Assembly (NCBI GenBank): GCA_946480915.1
Contig: CAMLLO010000048.1
Location: forward strand, 1 to 29,757
From: an uncultured Sphingobacteriaceae bacterium
GTDB lineage: Bacteria > Bacteroidota > Bacteroidia > Sphingobacteriales > Sphingobacteriaceae
DNA length: 29,757 bases
Reading direction: 5' to 3'
A program made the translations under genes and the position numbers. Position 1 is the stretch's first letter; each line of letters starts with the position of its first letter. A model generated the notes under the pieces. That model was not told where the DNA came from and ran no database searches. It worked only from the letters and a program-made list of their open reading frames with translations. Positions 8,731 to 16,755 of the stretch are shown one piece after another.

Positions 8731-10488
8731 ATGAAGAAGTCAATATTACTTATGCTTATCCTTACCCTGATCGTGGGAACAGGTTGCAAAAAAGATTTTT
8801 TGAAGGAAACACCGCTCGATTTTCTGAGCTCTACTAATGCGTTTCAGACAGCAGCCGATTTCGATGCTTCTACCAATAACTTATACGGGTTGCTACGGAC
8901 AGAGCTATATACCGCAAATGAGAATGATCCATGGGATTATATCTACCGGACGGATGTCGGTTTGAACGTTCCAACAGGTAATCCTCCCAATCTTGTAGGT
9001 GAGTACAATCCTGTAAATGCCTTTACTAATAAACACTGGAACGCATGGTACAAAATGGTAGCGGAAGCCAATACAATTATCGGCCGTATACCCAAATCGC
9101 AGCTCTCTGATAACGATAAAAAATTGTTTGAAGCCCGTGCCCGTTTTTTTCGTGCCTTTGCTTACAGAAGCCTGGCTTATTTATTTGGGGGAGTACCATT
9201 GGAACTTGAGGAAGTAATTGAACCAAAAACCACGTATGTTCGCGCTACAAGAAAAGAAGTTTATACGCAAGTGATCGCCGATTTAGTGTTTTCAGCGGCT
9301 AATTTGCCGGGCATTACAGCCGTAAGAGATGGTGAACTGTCAAATCTTGCAGCACAGCATCTGCTATCGGAAGTATATATAGCCGATGGCCAATATCAAA
9401 AAGCAGTAGATGCAGCTACCATAGTGATCAATGATCCCGCTACAGATCTGATGACGGCCCGTTTTGGCACACGCAAATCAGAAACACCGGGCGATGTTTA
9501 TTGGGATCTGTTCCGCCGTGGCAACCAGAACCGTAAATCCGCAGGCAATAAAGAGAGCATCCTGGTGATTCAAATTGAAACGGATGTGCCGGGGGGTGAT
9601 GGCTCTTCTACACCAACCAGCTTTCCATTCCCCAGTCTTTATGTATTGGAAAGGGTACATGCGCCATTATCCCGAGACGTTCGGCTTCCTGCCGGCGGTA
9701 CCGCAACAAAACAGGCATTCAATTGGCCTGCTGCTGACTATTCAAGCGGTGGCCGTGGGGTAGGGTTCCTGGCACCTTCAATGTATTTTGTGCACTCTGC
9801 CTATCAGTATCAGGGTACTGGCGCCACACCCGATTTTGACAATGATATAAGAAATGCTAATCACAATCTTGTACGAAAATTTAAAGTAACAGTACCAGGC
9901 AATCCGCTTTACCCTGTGGGCACTGAGATTGATTTTGACAATATCCCTGCAGGAACAAAAGGCTTTAATGGTGCTCCTTTGGTATCTGGCGATACCTATA
10001 ACCGGGCCTTGTATCCTTATCAAACCAAATGCACCGAGCCTTTCAATCCACCGGCAAATTTGCTCGATCCGGCAAAAGCTTTCCCTTTTCAACTGAAGGG
10101 TGTGGCGGCTGGTACCTACCGGGATGAATATTTATTCAGGTTGGCAGAGACCTATCTGTTAAGAGCAGAAGCCTATCTGGGATTAAATAATACCGGGCTG
10201 GCTGCAGCCGACATTAATATAGTAAGGGCTCGTTCAAACGCTTCTCCGGTGGCCGCCAGTAGTGTGGATATCGATCTAATATTGGATGAAAGAATGCGGG
10301 AGTTTGGTATGGAAGAAAAAAGGATGTTTACTCTTATGCGCATAGGTAAATGGTTCGACAGGGTTAAAAAGTGTAATCCTCTTTACGCTCCTTCGGCCTT
10401 GCCGACCTACAATTTATGGCCGATACCATTTTCTGAAATTGAAAGAAACAGGGGTGCAAAGCTTGAACAAAATCCAGGTTATAATTGA
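8731..10488 (+). CDS. SusD/RagB-like surface glycan-binding lipoprotein
   Basis: Surface lipoprotein that captures glycan and closes over the neighbouring SusC barrel. Starting at ATG 8731 gives a clean lipoprotein signal with lipobox GTGC and lipidated Cys19. An upstream in-frame extension exists but would spoil the signal, so it was not chosen. The N-terminal part holds SusD/TPR-like helices (RARFFRAFAYRSLAYLFGGV at about residues 130-150) and the C-terminal part ends with the family pattern YLFRLAETYLLRAEAYL, LILDERMREFGMEEKR and a final NPGY. The gene starts 34 bases after susC. A strong terminator follows it. Confidence 0.95.
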   Translation: MKKSILLMLILTLIVGTGCKKDFLKETPLDFLSSTNAFQTAADFDASTNNLYGLLRTELYTANENDPWDYIYRTDVGLNVPTGNPPNLVGEYNPVNAFTNKHWNAWYKMVAEANTIIGRIPKSQLSDNDKKLFEARARFFRAFAYRSLAYLFGGVPLELEEVIEPKTTYVRATRKEVYTQVIADLVFSAANLPGITAVRDGELSNLAAQHLLSEVYIADGQYQKAVDAATIVINDPATDLMTARFGTRKSETPGDVYWDLFRRGNQNRKSAGNKESILVIQIETDVPGGDGSSTPTSFPFPSLYVLERVHAPLSRDVRLPAGGTATKQAFNWPAADYSSGGRGVGFLAPSMYFVHSAYQYQGTGATPDFDNDIRNANHNLVRKFKVTVPGNPLYPVGTEIDFDNIPAGTKGFNGAPLVSGDTYNRALYPYQTKCTEPFNPPANLLDPAKAFPFQLKGVAAGTYRDEYLFRLAETYLLRAEAYLGLNNTGLAAADINIVRARSNASPVAASSVDIDLILDERMREFGMEEKRMFTLMRIGKWFDRVKKCNPLYAPSALPTYNLWPIPFSEIERNRGAKLEQNPGYN

Positions 10489-10598
10489 TCGGATTTTCAG
10501 AATAGTAGCTTGTCTTCCGCACTCTATGCAGATGGCTTTCCGCAAAATGACGAGTAATAAATAGTCGTAGAAATTAATCCAAATGGGTTAGTTTGGAG

Positions 10599-10636
10599 AG
10601 GAGGATCCCGGTTTTTCCGGGACCTCTTCTATTTTG
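10599..10636 (+). terminator. Intrinsic terminator after susD
   Basis: Stem TCCCGG/CCGGGA (10606-10622) with a 5-T loop, extended outward by GAGG/CCTC across one bulged A, followed by a T-rich stretch. It lies about 110 bases past the susD stop and should limit read-through into the GH43-GH115 pair. Confidence 0.7.
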
Positions 10637-10725
10637 TTAATTTCTTTGAAAATAATAGGATACCTTGACCGGATATTTGACGCAAGTTCAGCGCTCGTCT
10701 AATGGACAGCGTACTTGAATATATC

Positions 10726-10762
10726 AAGGCAGCAAAGGTTGAAGCCTTTTGCTGCCTTTTCA
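10726..10762 (+). terminator. Terminator-like hairpin just before GH43 gene
   Basis: Eleven contiguous base pairs (AAGGCAGCAAA at 10726-10736 with TTTGCTGCCTT) plus two more across one bulge, followed by four T. It ends about 17 bases before the GH43 ATG at 10779, so it lies in the gene's leader. Either transcription of GH43-GH115 starts after it, or it works as an attenuator. The stretch just 5' of it (10693-10712) resembles a tRNA D-arm. Confidence 0.6.
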
Positions 10763-10778
10763 CTGTAAACATAAACTG

Positions 10779-12191
10779 ATGAATAAACTTGTTTGGAAGA
10801 ATTTTTTAATAATCCTTTTGATTTTGCCCTTTATCGCAAATGCACAGAAACGTGGAGTTTACAAGGGAATTCACTCAGGTATGCCATGGTTCGACGACCG
10901 GGGGAAACCTGTGAGTGCTCACGGAGCTAATATTATTAAGGAAAAAGACAGGTATTACCTTTTCGGCGAGAAGCACTCTGATACCAGTAATGCATTCGCC
11001 GGTTTTACCTGCTATTCATCGAAAGACCTTTACAACTGGAAGTTTGAGAGTATTGCTCTTCCTGTTCAGGATTCAGGAAAGCTGGGACCCGGCCGGGTGG
11101 GTGAGAGACCCAAGGTAATGAAGTGCCCCAAAACAGGTGAGTTCATTATGTATATGCATGTGGATACCTTAGGGCATGTCGATCAGTTTTTGGGCTACGC
11201 AACATCAAGTTCAGTTACTGGCCCTTACACGTTCCGCGGGCCTTTGCTTTTTGATGGAAAGCCTATAAAAAAGTGGGATATGGGTACCTTTCAGGATTCA
11301 GATGGCAGTGGTTATGCGCTTCTCCATGGTGGAGATGTTTACAGGCTCAGTGAGGATTATAAAAGTATTGTTGAACACGTTCATAAGGCCAATATCGAAG
11401 GGTTCGAATCTCCTGTAATATTCAGAAAAGACAGCATTTACTATTTTCTCGGTTCGCACCTTACCAGTTGGGAGCGTAATGATAATGACTATTATACTGC
11501 TACTTCACTTAAAGGTACATGGACTAAAAGAGGAATGTTTTGTCCGCCGGGAACATTAACCTGGAATTCGCAATGTACCTTTGTGCTTCCCGTAAGCGGC
11601 TCAAAAGACACGACCTTTCTGTATATGGGCGATCGCTGGGCCTACCCGATACAGGAGTCTGCAGCCACCTATGTATGGCAGCCTTTAACTATTTCAGGAA
11701 CTAGTATGTCCATTCCCAGGTACTTTGATGCCTGGCGAATTGATATGCTTACCGGAGAATCGGAACTGGTTGACTTGCCTGAGAAAGTAATTGAAAACAC
11801 TAACCAAAAGCAGATATCCTACTCTGGTAACTGGAAGCATACTCAAGATAGTTTGTCACTCAGTAGTTCAGATGTAAAAAATGACAGTTTCACTCTGCAC
11901 TTCAATGGACGCCAGATTGCATTCTATGGATTATCCCGGCCCGATGGGGGGCATGCAAATGTCGATCTCAGAAATAAAAAAGGAAAGATTGTTTTTTCAG
12001 GTCTTATAGATATGTATTGCAAGTATCCCATTAATTCTCTGAAGTATATCACTCCAGTTCTGAAGAAAGACGATTATACCTTAACTGTAACGGTAAAAGG
12101 GGAACATGGTAATTGGTACGACAAAAGAAAAAATAAGTACGGCAGTACAGGCAATGTAGTTTCCCTTGATAAGATATTGGTAAAACCCTAA
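10779..12191 (+). CDS. GH43 subfamily 24-like exo-beta-1,3-galactanase
   Basis: Probably removes galactose from the beta-1,3-galactan backbone of type II arabinogalactan, tolerating side branches. The start at 10779 gives a Sec signal peptide ending in ANAQ (residues 20-23). The five-bladed propeller shows AFAGFTCYSSKDLYNWK near 72, GRVGERPKV with Glu109, KWDMGTFQDSDG near 165, GFESPVIF with Glu210 as probable acid, and TWNSQCTF with Gln265. Subfamily 24 enzymes are known to lack the usual GH43 base Asp and to use Gln at this place, so the sequence matches that subfamily rather than arabinanases or xylosidases. Residues about 350-470 form an extra beta-rich domain of unknown role. The GH115 gene follows after 26 bases, probably co-transcribed. 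Confidence 0.82.
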   Translation: MNKLVWKNFLIILLILPFIANAQKRGVYKGIHSGMPWFDDRGKPVSAHGANIIKEKDRYYLFGEKHSDTSNAFAGFTCYSSKDLYNWKFESIALPVQDSGKLGPGRVGERPKVMKCPKTGEFIMYMHVDTLGHVDQFLGYATSSSVTGPYTFRGPLLFDGKPIKKWDMGTFQDSDGSGYALLHGGDVYRLSEDYKSIVEHVHKANIEGFESPVIFRKDSIYYFLGSHLTSWERNDNDYYTATSLKGTWTKRGMFCPPGTLTWNSQCTFVLPVSGSKDTTFLYMGDRWAYPIQESAATYVWQPLTISGTSMSIPRYFDAWRIDMLTGESELVDLPEKVIENTNQKQISYSGNWKHTQDSLSLSSSDVKNDSFTLHFNGRQIAFYGLSRPDGGHANVDLRNKKGKIVFSGLIDMYCKYPINSLKYITPVLKKDDYTLTVTVKGEHGNWYDKRKNKYGSTGNVVSLDKILVKP

Positions 12192-12217
12192 ATGATTTTT
12201 GTTGAGCGCCACTAGAA

Positions 12218-15124
12218 ATGATATTAACGATAAATCCTAAAAAAATAGCTGCACACATTTTGCTGGTTGCATTTTTTGCACTGTCATACAATCTTCATGC
12301 TGCAGATTTTAAGCTCGTTACTCCTGATACAAAAGTTTCCATTGTGTACGCTAAAGATGACCGGAAGCTGGACTCAATTGCCGCACATCTGCTTGCAAAG
12401 GATATTCAACGAGTCAGCGGGTATATGCCCAAGGTGTTCACTGATTTTAATCAGGCAAGCGGAAATGTTATTGTTATAGGCACCATTGAATCAGAATTGA
12501 TCAGGCAGACAAGTAAGTCTCTGCCACAAACCCTATCAAATAAGTGGGAATGCTTTGGATATGAAGTTGTGAGTGGGAAACGGAATCAGAAAATCAAAAA
12601 TATGCTGATCATAGCAGGTAGCGATTTGCGCGGAACAGCTTACGGAGTTTTTGGGATTTCTGAGAAAATTGGGGTATCACCCTGGTACTGGTGGGCCGAT
12701 GTTAATCCTGCCAAGAAAAGCGAGCTCGTTTTAAATATCAACAACTTTATCTCTAAAGAACCAAGTGTAAAATTCCGGGGAATATTCCTAAATGACGAAG
12801 ACTGGGGACTACAGCCCTGGGCAGCCAAAACTTTTGAGCCATACGGAGCGAGAGACATAGGTCCGAAAACCTATGCACAGATTTTTGAATTGCTGTTGCG
12901 ACTGAAAGCGAACCTGATTTGGCCGGCAATGCACGAGAGTACCAAAGCTTTTTATCACTATCCGGAAAATAAAAACGTAGCTGCTGACTACGAGATCGTC
13001 GTCAGTTCATCTCACGCTGAACCCATGCTGCGAAATAACGTGGATGAATGGAACTTCAAAGCCTGGGGACCGTTTAATTATAAGACAAACAAGGCCAATA
13101 TCTTAAACTACTGGGAAAGCAGGGTGCAAGAAAGTAAAGGCAATAATGTTATTTATACGATGGGTATGCGCGGCGTTCACGACAGTGGGATGGAGGGAGT
13201 GAAAACTACCCAGGAAGCTGTGCCTCTGCTCGAAGAGATTTTTGACGGACAACGTGCCTTGCTAAAAAAATATATTAACCCGGATATAGAAAAGGTTCCT
13301 CAAACCTTGTCTATATATAAAGAAGTGCTTGATATTTATGAAGCTGGCTTAAAAGTGCCGGAAGACATCACCCTAAACTGGCCCGACGATAATTACGGGT
13401 ACATCCAGAGACTGTCAACTCCGGAGGAACGAAAACGAAAAGGTGGTTCTGGTATTTACTATCATGCATCTTACTGGGGACGACCACATGATTATCTATG
13501 GCTCCCAAGTGCCAACCCCGCTTTGATGAGGGAGGAAATGACTAAGGCCCATGAATTGGGTGCAAAAACAATATGGGTGCTAAACGTAGGGGATATTAAG
13601 CCCATAGAATACAATATGCAGCTTTTTTTGGATATGGCCTACAATGTAGAGCCCTTCAAATCTCCTGAGTATACGGCTGAACATCTTCAAAATTGGGCTG
13701 GCGACATCTTTGGGAAGTATAACGGACAGCAGGTTGCACAAATAATGCGTGCCTATTTTGATCTGGCATTTGAACGCAGGCCAGAATTTATGGGATGGAG
13801 CCAAACAGAACCCATTACTCCGGTGAAGTATAGCGATTACGTGCACGATAGATACGGCGATGAAGCGCAAAAGAGAATTGAGCGATACGAACAACTGGAG
13901 AAACGAGTTCAAGTGCTTAAGCCAGCCATTAACCCATCACTTGCAGATGCATTCTATGAACTGGTTGAATACCCGGTGAAAGGGGCCTCAAATATTAATA
14001 AAAAGTTTTTATATCGCGACAAAGCCTATTTGTATTCACTTCAGGGCAGGGCATCCGCAAAAAGATATCTTGACCTTGCTACAGAAAGCTATTATGACAT
14101 TCTGAAAGAAACTGATTTCTACAACAATGAGCTGACTAATGGAAAATGGAGGTGGATGATGTCTATGAGGCCAAGAGACCTGCCTGTTTATGAGAAACCC
14201 AAGCTAAATCTAAGCAAAATGGAGATGCCTTATTTATTCGTTGCGAAGGCAGAAGGAAGTAAAGATGCCGGCCAGCAGCAAAAGTTACCGGCTTTTAACA
14301 GGTATTTGAAAAAGAAATACTTTGTTGATCTCTATTTAACAAACGATACCACTATTTCTTATGAGCTAAGCTCATCTGCGCCCTGGATCAGAGTAAGTAA
14401 ATCAGCTGGTCTCCTTTCGGCGAAGAATCCTTCAGGAGAAGAGCGCCTTTGGGTAGATGTAGATTGGACTAAAGCGCCGGCTCAACTTGTATCGGGTTTT
14501 ATTAAGGTGAAGGGCGGCAATGCAGAATATAGGATAGACCTCAGCGCAGATAATAGCGAGGTAAAAGAATTGACAGGATTTGAAGGCTTCATCGAGTCAG
14601 ACGGCCATATTGCGATTAATGCTTCAAGCTTCAACAAAACAAACAATTCGGCAGACAGAAGATGGGCAGTTTTGGATGCAACAGCTGCAGACAGGCAATG
14701 GGTAGAGGCATTCCCTTTGTCAGCAAAAGCGGAAACAGATGAAATCCAAATCCTAAAAAATCCCTGCCTCGAGTATAACTTCTATAACTTCAGTTCTGCT
14801 GGCGCAACATTTAATGTTTATACCATTCCAACTCATCCTTTAAGTAATCAATACGAGATGCGTTATGCTGTGAGAGTTGACGACGGGCCAGTCAGTATCT
14901 TAAACTTTAAAACAGTTGGCCGGAGCCAGGAATGGAAAGAAAATGTTTTGCGGAATTATGCCATAAAATCTGTTTCTGTTCCACAATTAAAACCCGGAAA
15001 GCACAGGCTATCAATATATATGGTAGACCCTGGTGTGATTTTGGATAGGATATTTATAAGTTTAGATGGAAAGCAAGTTCCGTACAGTACAGTGGAAGAA
15101 ACTTTGATTGGAAAAAATAAGTAA
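12218..15124 (+). CDS. GH115 alpha-glucuronidase
   Basis: Inverting exo-enzyme that removes (4-O-methyl-)glucuronic acid side groups. GH115 enzymes are best known on xylan, but a Bacteroides member acting on decorated arabinogalactan has been described. Here the galactan-specific neighbours argue for arabinogalactan. A signal peptide ends near LHAAD (about 29). The N-terminal domain (about 30-180) contains AGSDLRGTAYGVFGISEKIGV. The TIM barrel (about 180-480) contains FRGIFLNDEDWGLQPWA, LLRLKANLIWPAMHE and MGMRGVHDSGM. A helical section and a C-terminal beta domain (about 790-965) follow. At 968 residues it is the usual full length. A clear terminator follows, closing the locus. Confidence 0.93.
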   Translation: MILTINPKKIAAHILLVAFFALSYNLHAADFKLVTPDTKVSIVYAKDDRKLDSIAAHLLAKDIQRVSGYMPKVFTDFNQASGNVIVIGTIESELIRQTSKSLPQTLSNKWECFGYEVVSGKRNQKIKNMLIIAGSDLRGTAYGVFGISEKIGVSPWYWWADVNPAKKSELVLNINNFISKEPSVKFRGIFLNDEDWGLQPWAAKTFEPYGARDIGPKTYAQIFELLLRLKANLIWPAMHESTKAFYHYPENKNVAADYEIVVSSSHAEPMLRNNVDEWNFKAWGPFNYKTNKANILNYWESRVQESKGNNVIYTMGMRGVHDSGMEGVKTTQEAVPLLEEIFDGQRALLKKYINPDIEKVPQTLSIYKEVLDIYEAGLKVPEDITLNWPDDNYGYIQRLSTPEERKRKGGSGIYYHASYWGRPHDYLWLPSANPALMREEMTKAHELGAKTIWVLNVGDIKPIEYNMQLFLDMAYNVEPFKSPEYTAEHLQNWAGDIFGKYNGQQVAQIMRAYFDLAFERRPEFMGWSQTEPITPVKYSDYVHDRYGDEAQKRIERYEQLEKRVQVLKPAINPSLADAFYELVEYPVKGASNINKKFLYRDKAYLYSLQGRASAKRYLDLATESYYDILKETDFYNNELTNGKWRWMMSMRPRDLPVYEKPKLNLSKMEMPYLFVAKAEGSKDAGQQQKLPAFNRYLKKKYFVDLYLTNDTTISYELSSSAPWIRVSKSAGLLSAKNPSGEERLWVDVDWTKAPAQLVSGFIKVKGGNAEYRIDLSADNSEVKELTGFEGFIESDGHIAINASSFNKTNNSADRRWAVLDATAADRQWVEAFPLSAKAETDEIQILKNPCLEYNFYNFSSAGATFNVYTIPTHPLSNQYEMRYAVRVDDGPVSILNFKTVGRSQEWKENVLRNYAIKSVSVPQLKPGKHRLSIYMVDPGVILDRIFISLDGKQVPYSTVEETLIGKNK

Positions 15125-15267
15125 TCATACTTCCTGAAATAAACAATGGTTGGAGAATTTGAATGTTTCGTGAAAGCTAGAGTTTAGTCGTAATTTTATT
15201 CCGGTTCTGGTGTCGCAATGTATGCCACCAGTAACAACAAAGATATACATACTTAGACCGAATTAAG

Positions 15268-15301
15268 AGAGGGAGTCTCACGAAGGCTTCCCTCTTTTTT
15301 T
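15268..15301 (+). terminator. Intrinsic terminator after GH115
   Basis: Stem AGAGGGA (15268-15274) pairs with TCCCTCT (15289-15295), followed directly by a run of T to 15301. It ends the carbohydrate locus and isolates it from the nitric oxide operon. Confidence 0.8.
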
Positions 15302-15355
15302 ACGGCCAATTTCGCCGGGTTGGGACACATAAGTTTTCCAAAAAATTCCAACTAG

Positions 15356-15404
15356 TGATTTTGGTCATTTTTTTCCATTTGATTTATGTTCTCTTTTGTC
15401 AATA
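15356..15404 (+). promoter_or_regulatory. CRP/FNR-type site and promoter for ric-norB operon
   Basis: A TGAT-TTTG-GTCA palindrome lies at 15356-15367. Its centre is 36.5 bases before the last G of CTCTTTTG (15391-15398), a plausible -7 element of the phylum (consensus TAnnTTTG; only the TTTG half is matched). With a start near 15403 the site would be centred at about -41.5, the class II activator position. The queD and ferredoxin promoters have exactly the same spacing. The regulator itself is not encoded in the window. Confidence 0.6.
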
Positions 15405-15446
15405 GAAGATAAAAATGTCTTTTATTATTAAAATAGAATTATAGAT

Positions 15447-16400
15447 ATGGAAACTATCCTTACTCTTGATGTAACGCAAATTGAACCCCGGTTTAAGCAT
15501 CCTACCATTTTTGAGAAATTCGATTCTTTGGCTGCGAACCAGGCATTTATTATTCATAACGATCACGATCCCAAGCCGCTGTATTACCAATTGCTGGGAG
15601 AGAGGGGCAATGTATTTACCTGGGAATATCTTGAAAACGGCCCCGAATTTTGGAAGGTGAAGATTGGAAAAATAGATCCATCGCAACCCATTGAAACAAT
15701 CGGAGAGATGGTGGCAAAGGATTACCGCAAGGCACAGGTTTTTAAGAAACTCGGCATAGATTTCTGCTGCGGTGGTAAAAAAACGCTTGACGAGGTTTGC
15801 AATACCAAGGGAATTGATGTAGAGAAAGTGAAAGCGGAGCTTGCATCGGTTCAAACCAACGAATCGGCTGCCGGTCAGGCATTTGATAAATGGGATATCG
15901 GATTTTTAAGCGATTATATCATCAACACACATCATGTTTATGTTAAAGAAAGTATTCCCTTCATTGGTGAATTGGCCAATAAAGTAGCGCGTGTGCATGG
16001 CGATCGCCACCCCGAAGTAATACAGGTTGCAGAGGTGTTTAGTCGTGTAGCAAAAGATTTCAGCCTGCATTTGATGAAGGAGGAAAATATTCTTTTTCCT
16101 TTTATAAAGCAATTAGCAGAAGCGGCCAATAGCGGTAAAAAGATTAGCCCTGCACCTTTCGGTACTCTAAATAATCCCACCCAAATCATGGAAGTGGAAC
16201 ATGAACAGGCTGGCGAGGATCTGGCGGAAATTCGCGAAGTCACTAACAATTATACCTTACCCGTCGACGCCTGTACCTCTTATACCATACTGTATAAAAA
16301 GCTACAGGAATTTGAGAACGATTTGTTTACTCATGTCCATTTGGAGAATAATATTCTTTTCCCCAAAGCTATCCAACTAGAGAAAGACTTAACGGAATAA
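15447..16400 (+). CDS. ric: Iron-sulfur cluster repair di-iron protein with N-terminal DUF2249
   Basis: RIC/ScdA/YtfE-type hemerythrin-like protein that repairs Fe-S clusters damaged by nitric oxide or oxidants. Three parts are visible. A DUF2249 domain lies at about 4-73 (FEKFDSL and HNDHDPKPLYYQL). A ScdA N-terminal segment carries FCCGG with Cys107-Cys108. A four-helix hemerythrin-like domain (about 150-315) has probable iron ligands His163, His184 or His188, His208, Glu212, His252, His298 and Glu300. Classical RIC proteins lack the DUF2249 part, so this is a fusion. The ATG at 15447 is the first of a tightly packed operon with the nitric oxide reductase, and an FNR-like site precedes it. 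The role in nitrosative stress follows from the family and context. Confidence 0.93.
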   Translation: METILTLDVTQIEPRFKHPTIFEKFDSLAANQAFIIHNDHDPKPLYYQLLGERGNVFTWEYLENGPEFWKVKIGKIDPSQPIETIGEMVAKDYRKAQVFKKLGIDFCCGGKKTLDEVCNTKGIDVEKVKAELASVQTNESAAGQAFDKWDIGFLSDYIINTHHVYVKESIPFIGELANKVARVHGDRHPEVIQVAEVFSRVAKDFSLHLMKEENILFPFIKQLAEAANSGKKISPAPFGTLNNPTQIMEVEHEQAGEDLAEIREVTNNYTLPVDACTSYTILYKKLQEFENDLFTHVHLENNILFPKAIQLEKDLTE

Positions 16401-16421
16401 GGATCAACGGTAGCGGCAGGT

Positions 16422-16754
16422 ATGGAATTCTTTGATATTACCAACAAACAGGATTTTCTAAAAATGGAAATTCTCGAAGCGCTCCGGCTCGTAGTAGACC
16501 CCGAGCTGGAAATTAATATCATTGATATGGGATTAGTATACGGCGTTAAAATTGAAGAGGACGTGAAACGCATCCTAATTGAAATGACCCTATCGTCTCG
16601 GAATTGCCCTATGGGAGCAACTATAGTTACGGCCGTTGAGAATTGTCTTAGACACTCCTTTGCGCAATATACACCTTCCGTTAAGCTGGTTTGGGAGCCT
16701 GTCTGGTCTTTTGATTCGATCACGGAAGAAGGAAAACGCCTATTAGGATTTTAA
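16422..16754 (+). CDS. MIP18/DUF59 family protein (PaaD/SufT-like)
   Basis: Small (110-residue) metal-sulfur cluster assembly-type protein. The DUF59 signature is clear: LEALRLVVDPELEINIIDMGLVY at about 18-40, then RILIEMTLSSRNCPMG at about 50-65 with the conserved Cys62. Relatives help mature Fe-S proteins (SufT, CIA2) or the phenylacetyl-CoA oxygenase (PaaD); no phenylacetate genes are present, so a PaaD role is unlikely. It starts 21 bases after ric and ends one base before the next gene, so it is almost surely co-translated with both. An accessory role in Fe-S repair, or in inserting iron into the nitric oxide reductase or its partner membrane protein, is inferred only from context. Confidence 0.85.
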   Translation: MEFFDITNKQDFLKMEILEALRLVVDPELEINIIDMGLVYGVKIEEDVKRILIEMTLSSRNCPMGATIVTAVENCLRHSFAQYTPSVKLVWEPVWSFDSITEEGKRLLGF

Positions 16755-16755
16755 C

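Larger units (their letters stand above)
15125..15446. other. 322-base intergenic region between GH115 and ric
   Basis: Holds the GH115 terminator (15268-15301) and the FNR-like promoter of the ric operon (15356-15404), both listed separately. The first 140 bases show no gene and no clear structure. This is the boundary between the carbohydrate locus and the respiratory genes. Confidence 0.6.

Noticed and set aside
12049..12291. Small - strand frame across the GH43/GH115 junction.
   Set aside because: It overlaps both genes and has low-complexity translation without homology features.
15377..15402. TTGAT...GTCAA pair in the ric promoter as an alternative regulator site.
   Set aside because: The half-sites are separated too widely (about 15 bases) and overlap the promoter box; the TGAT-TTTG-GTCA site is better.
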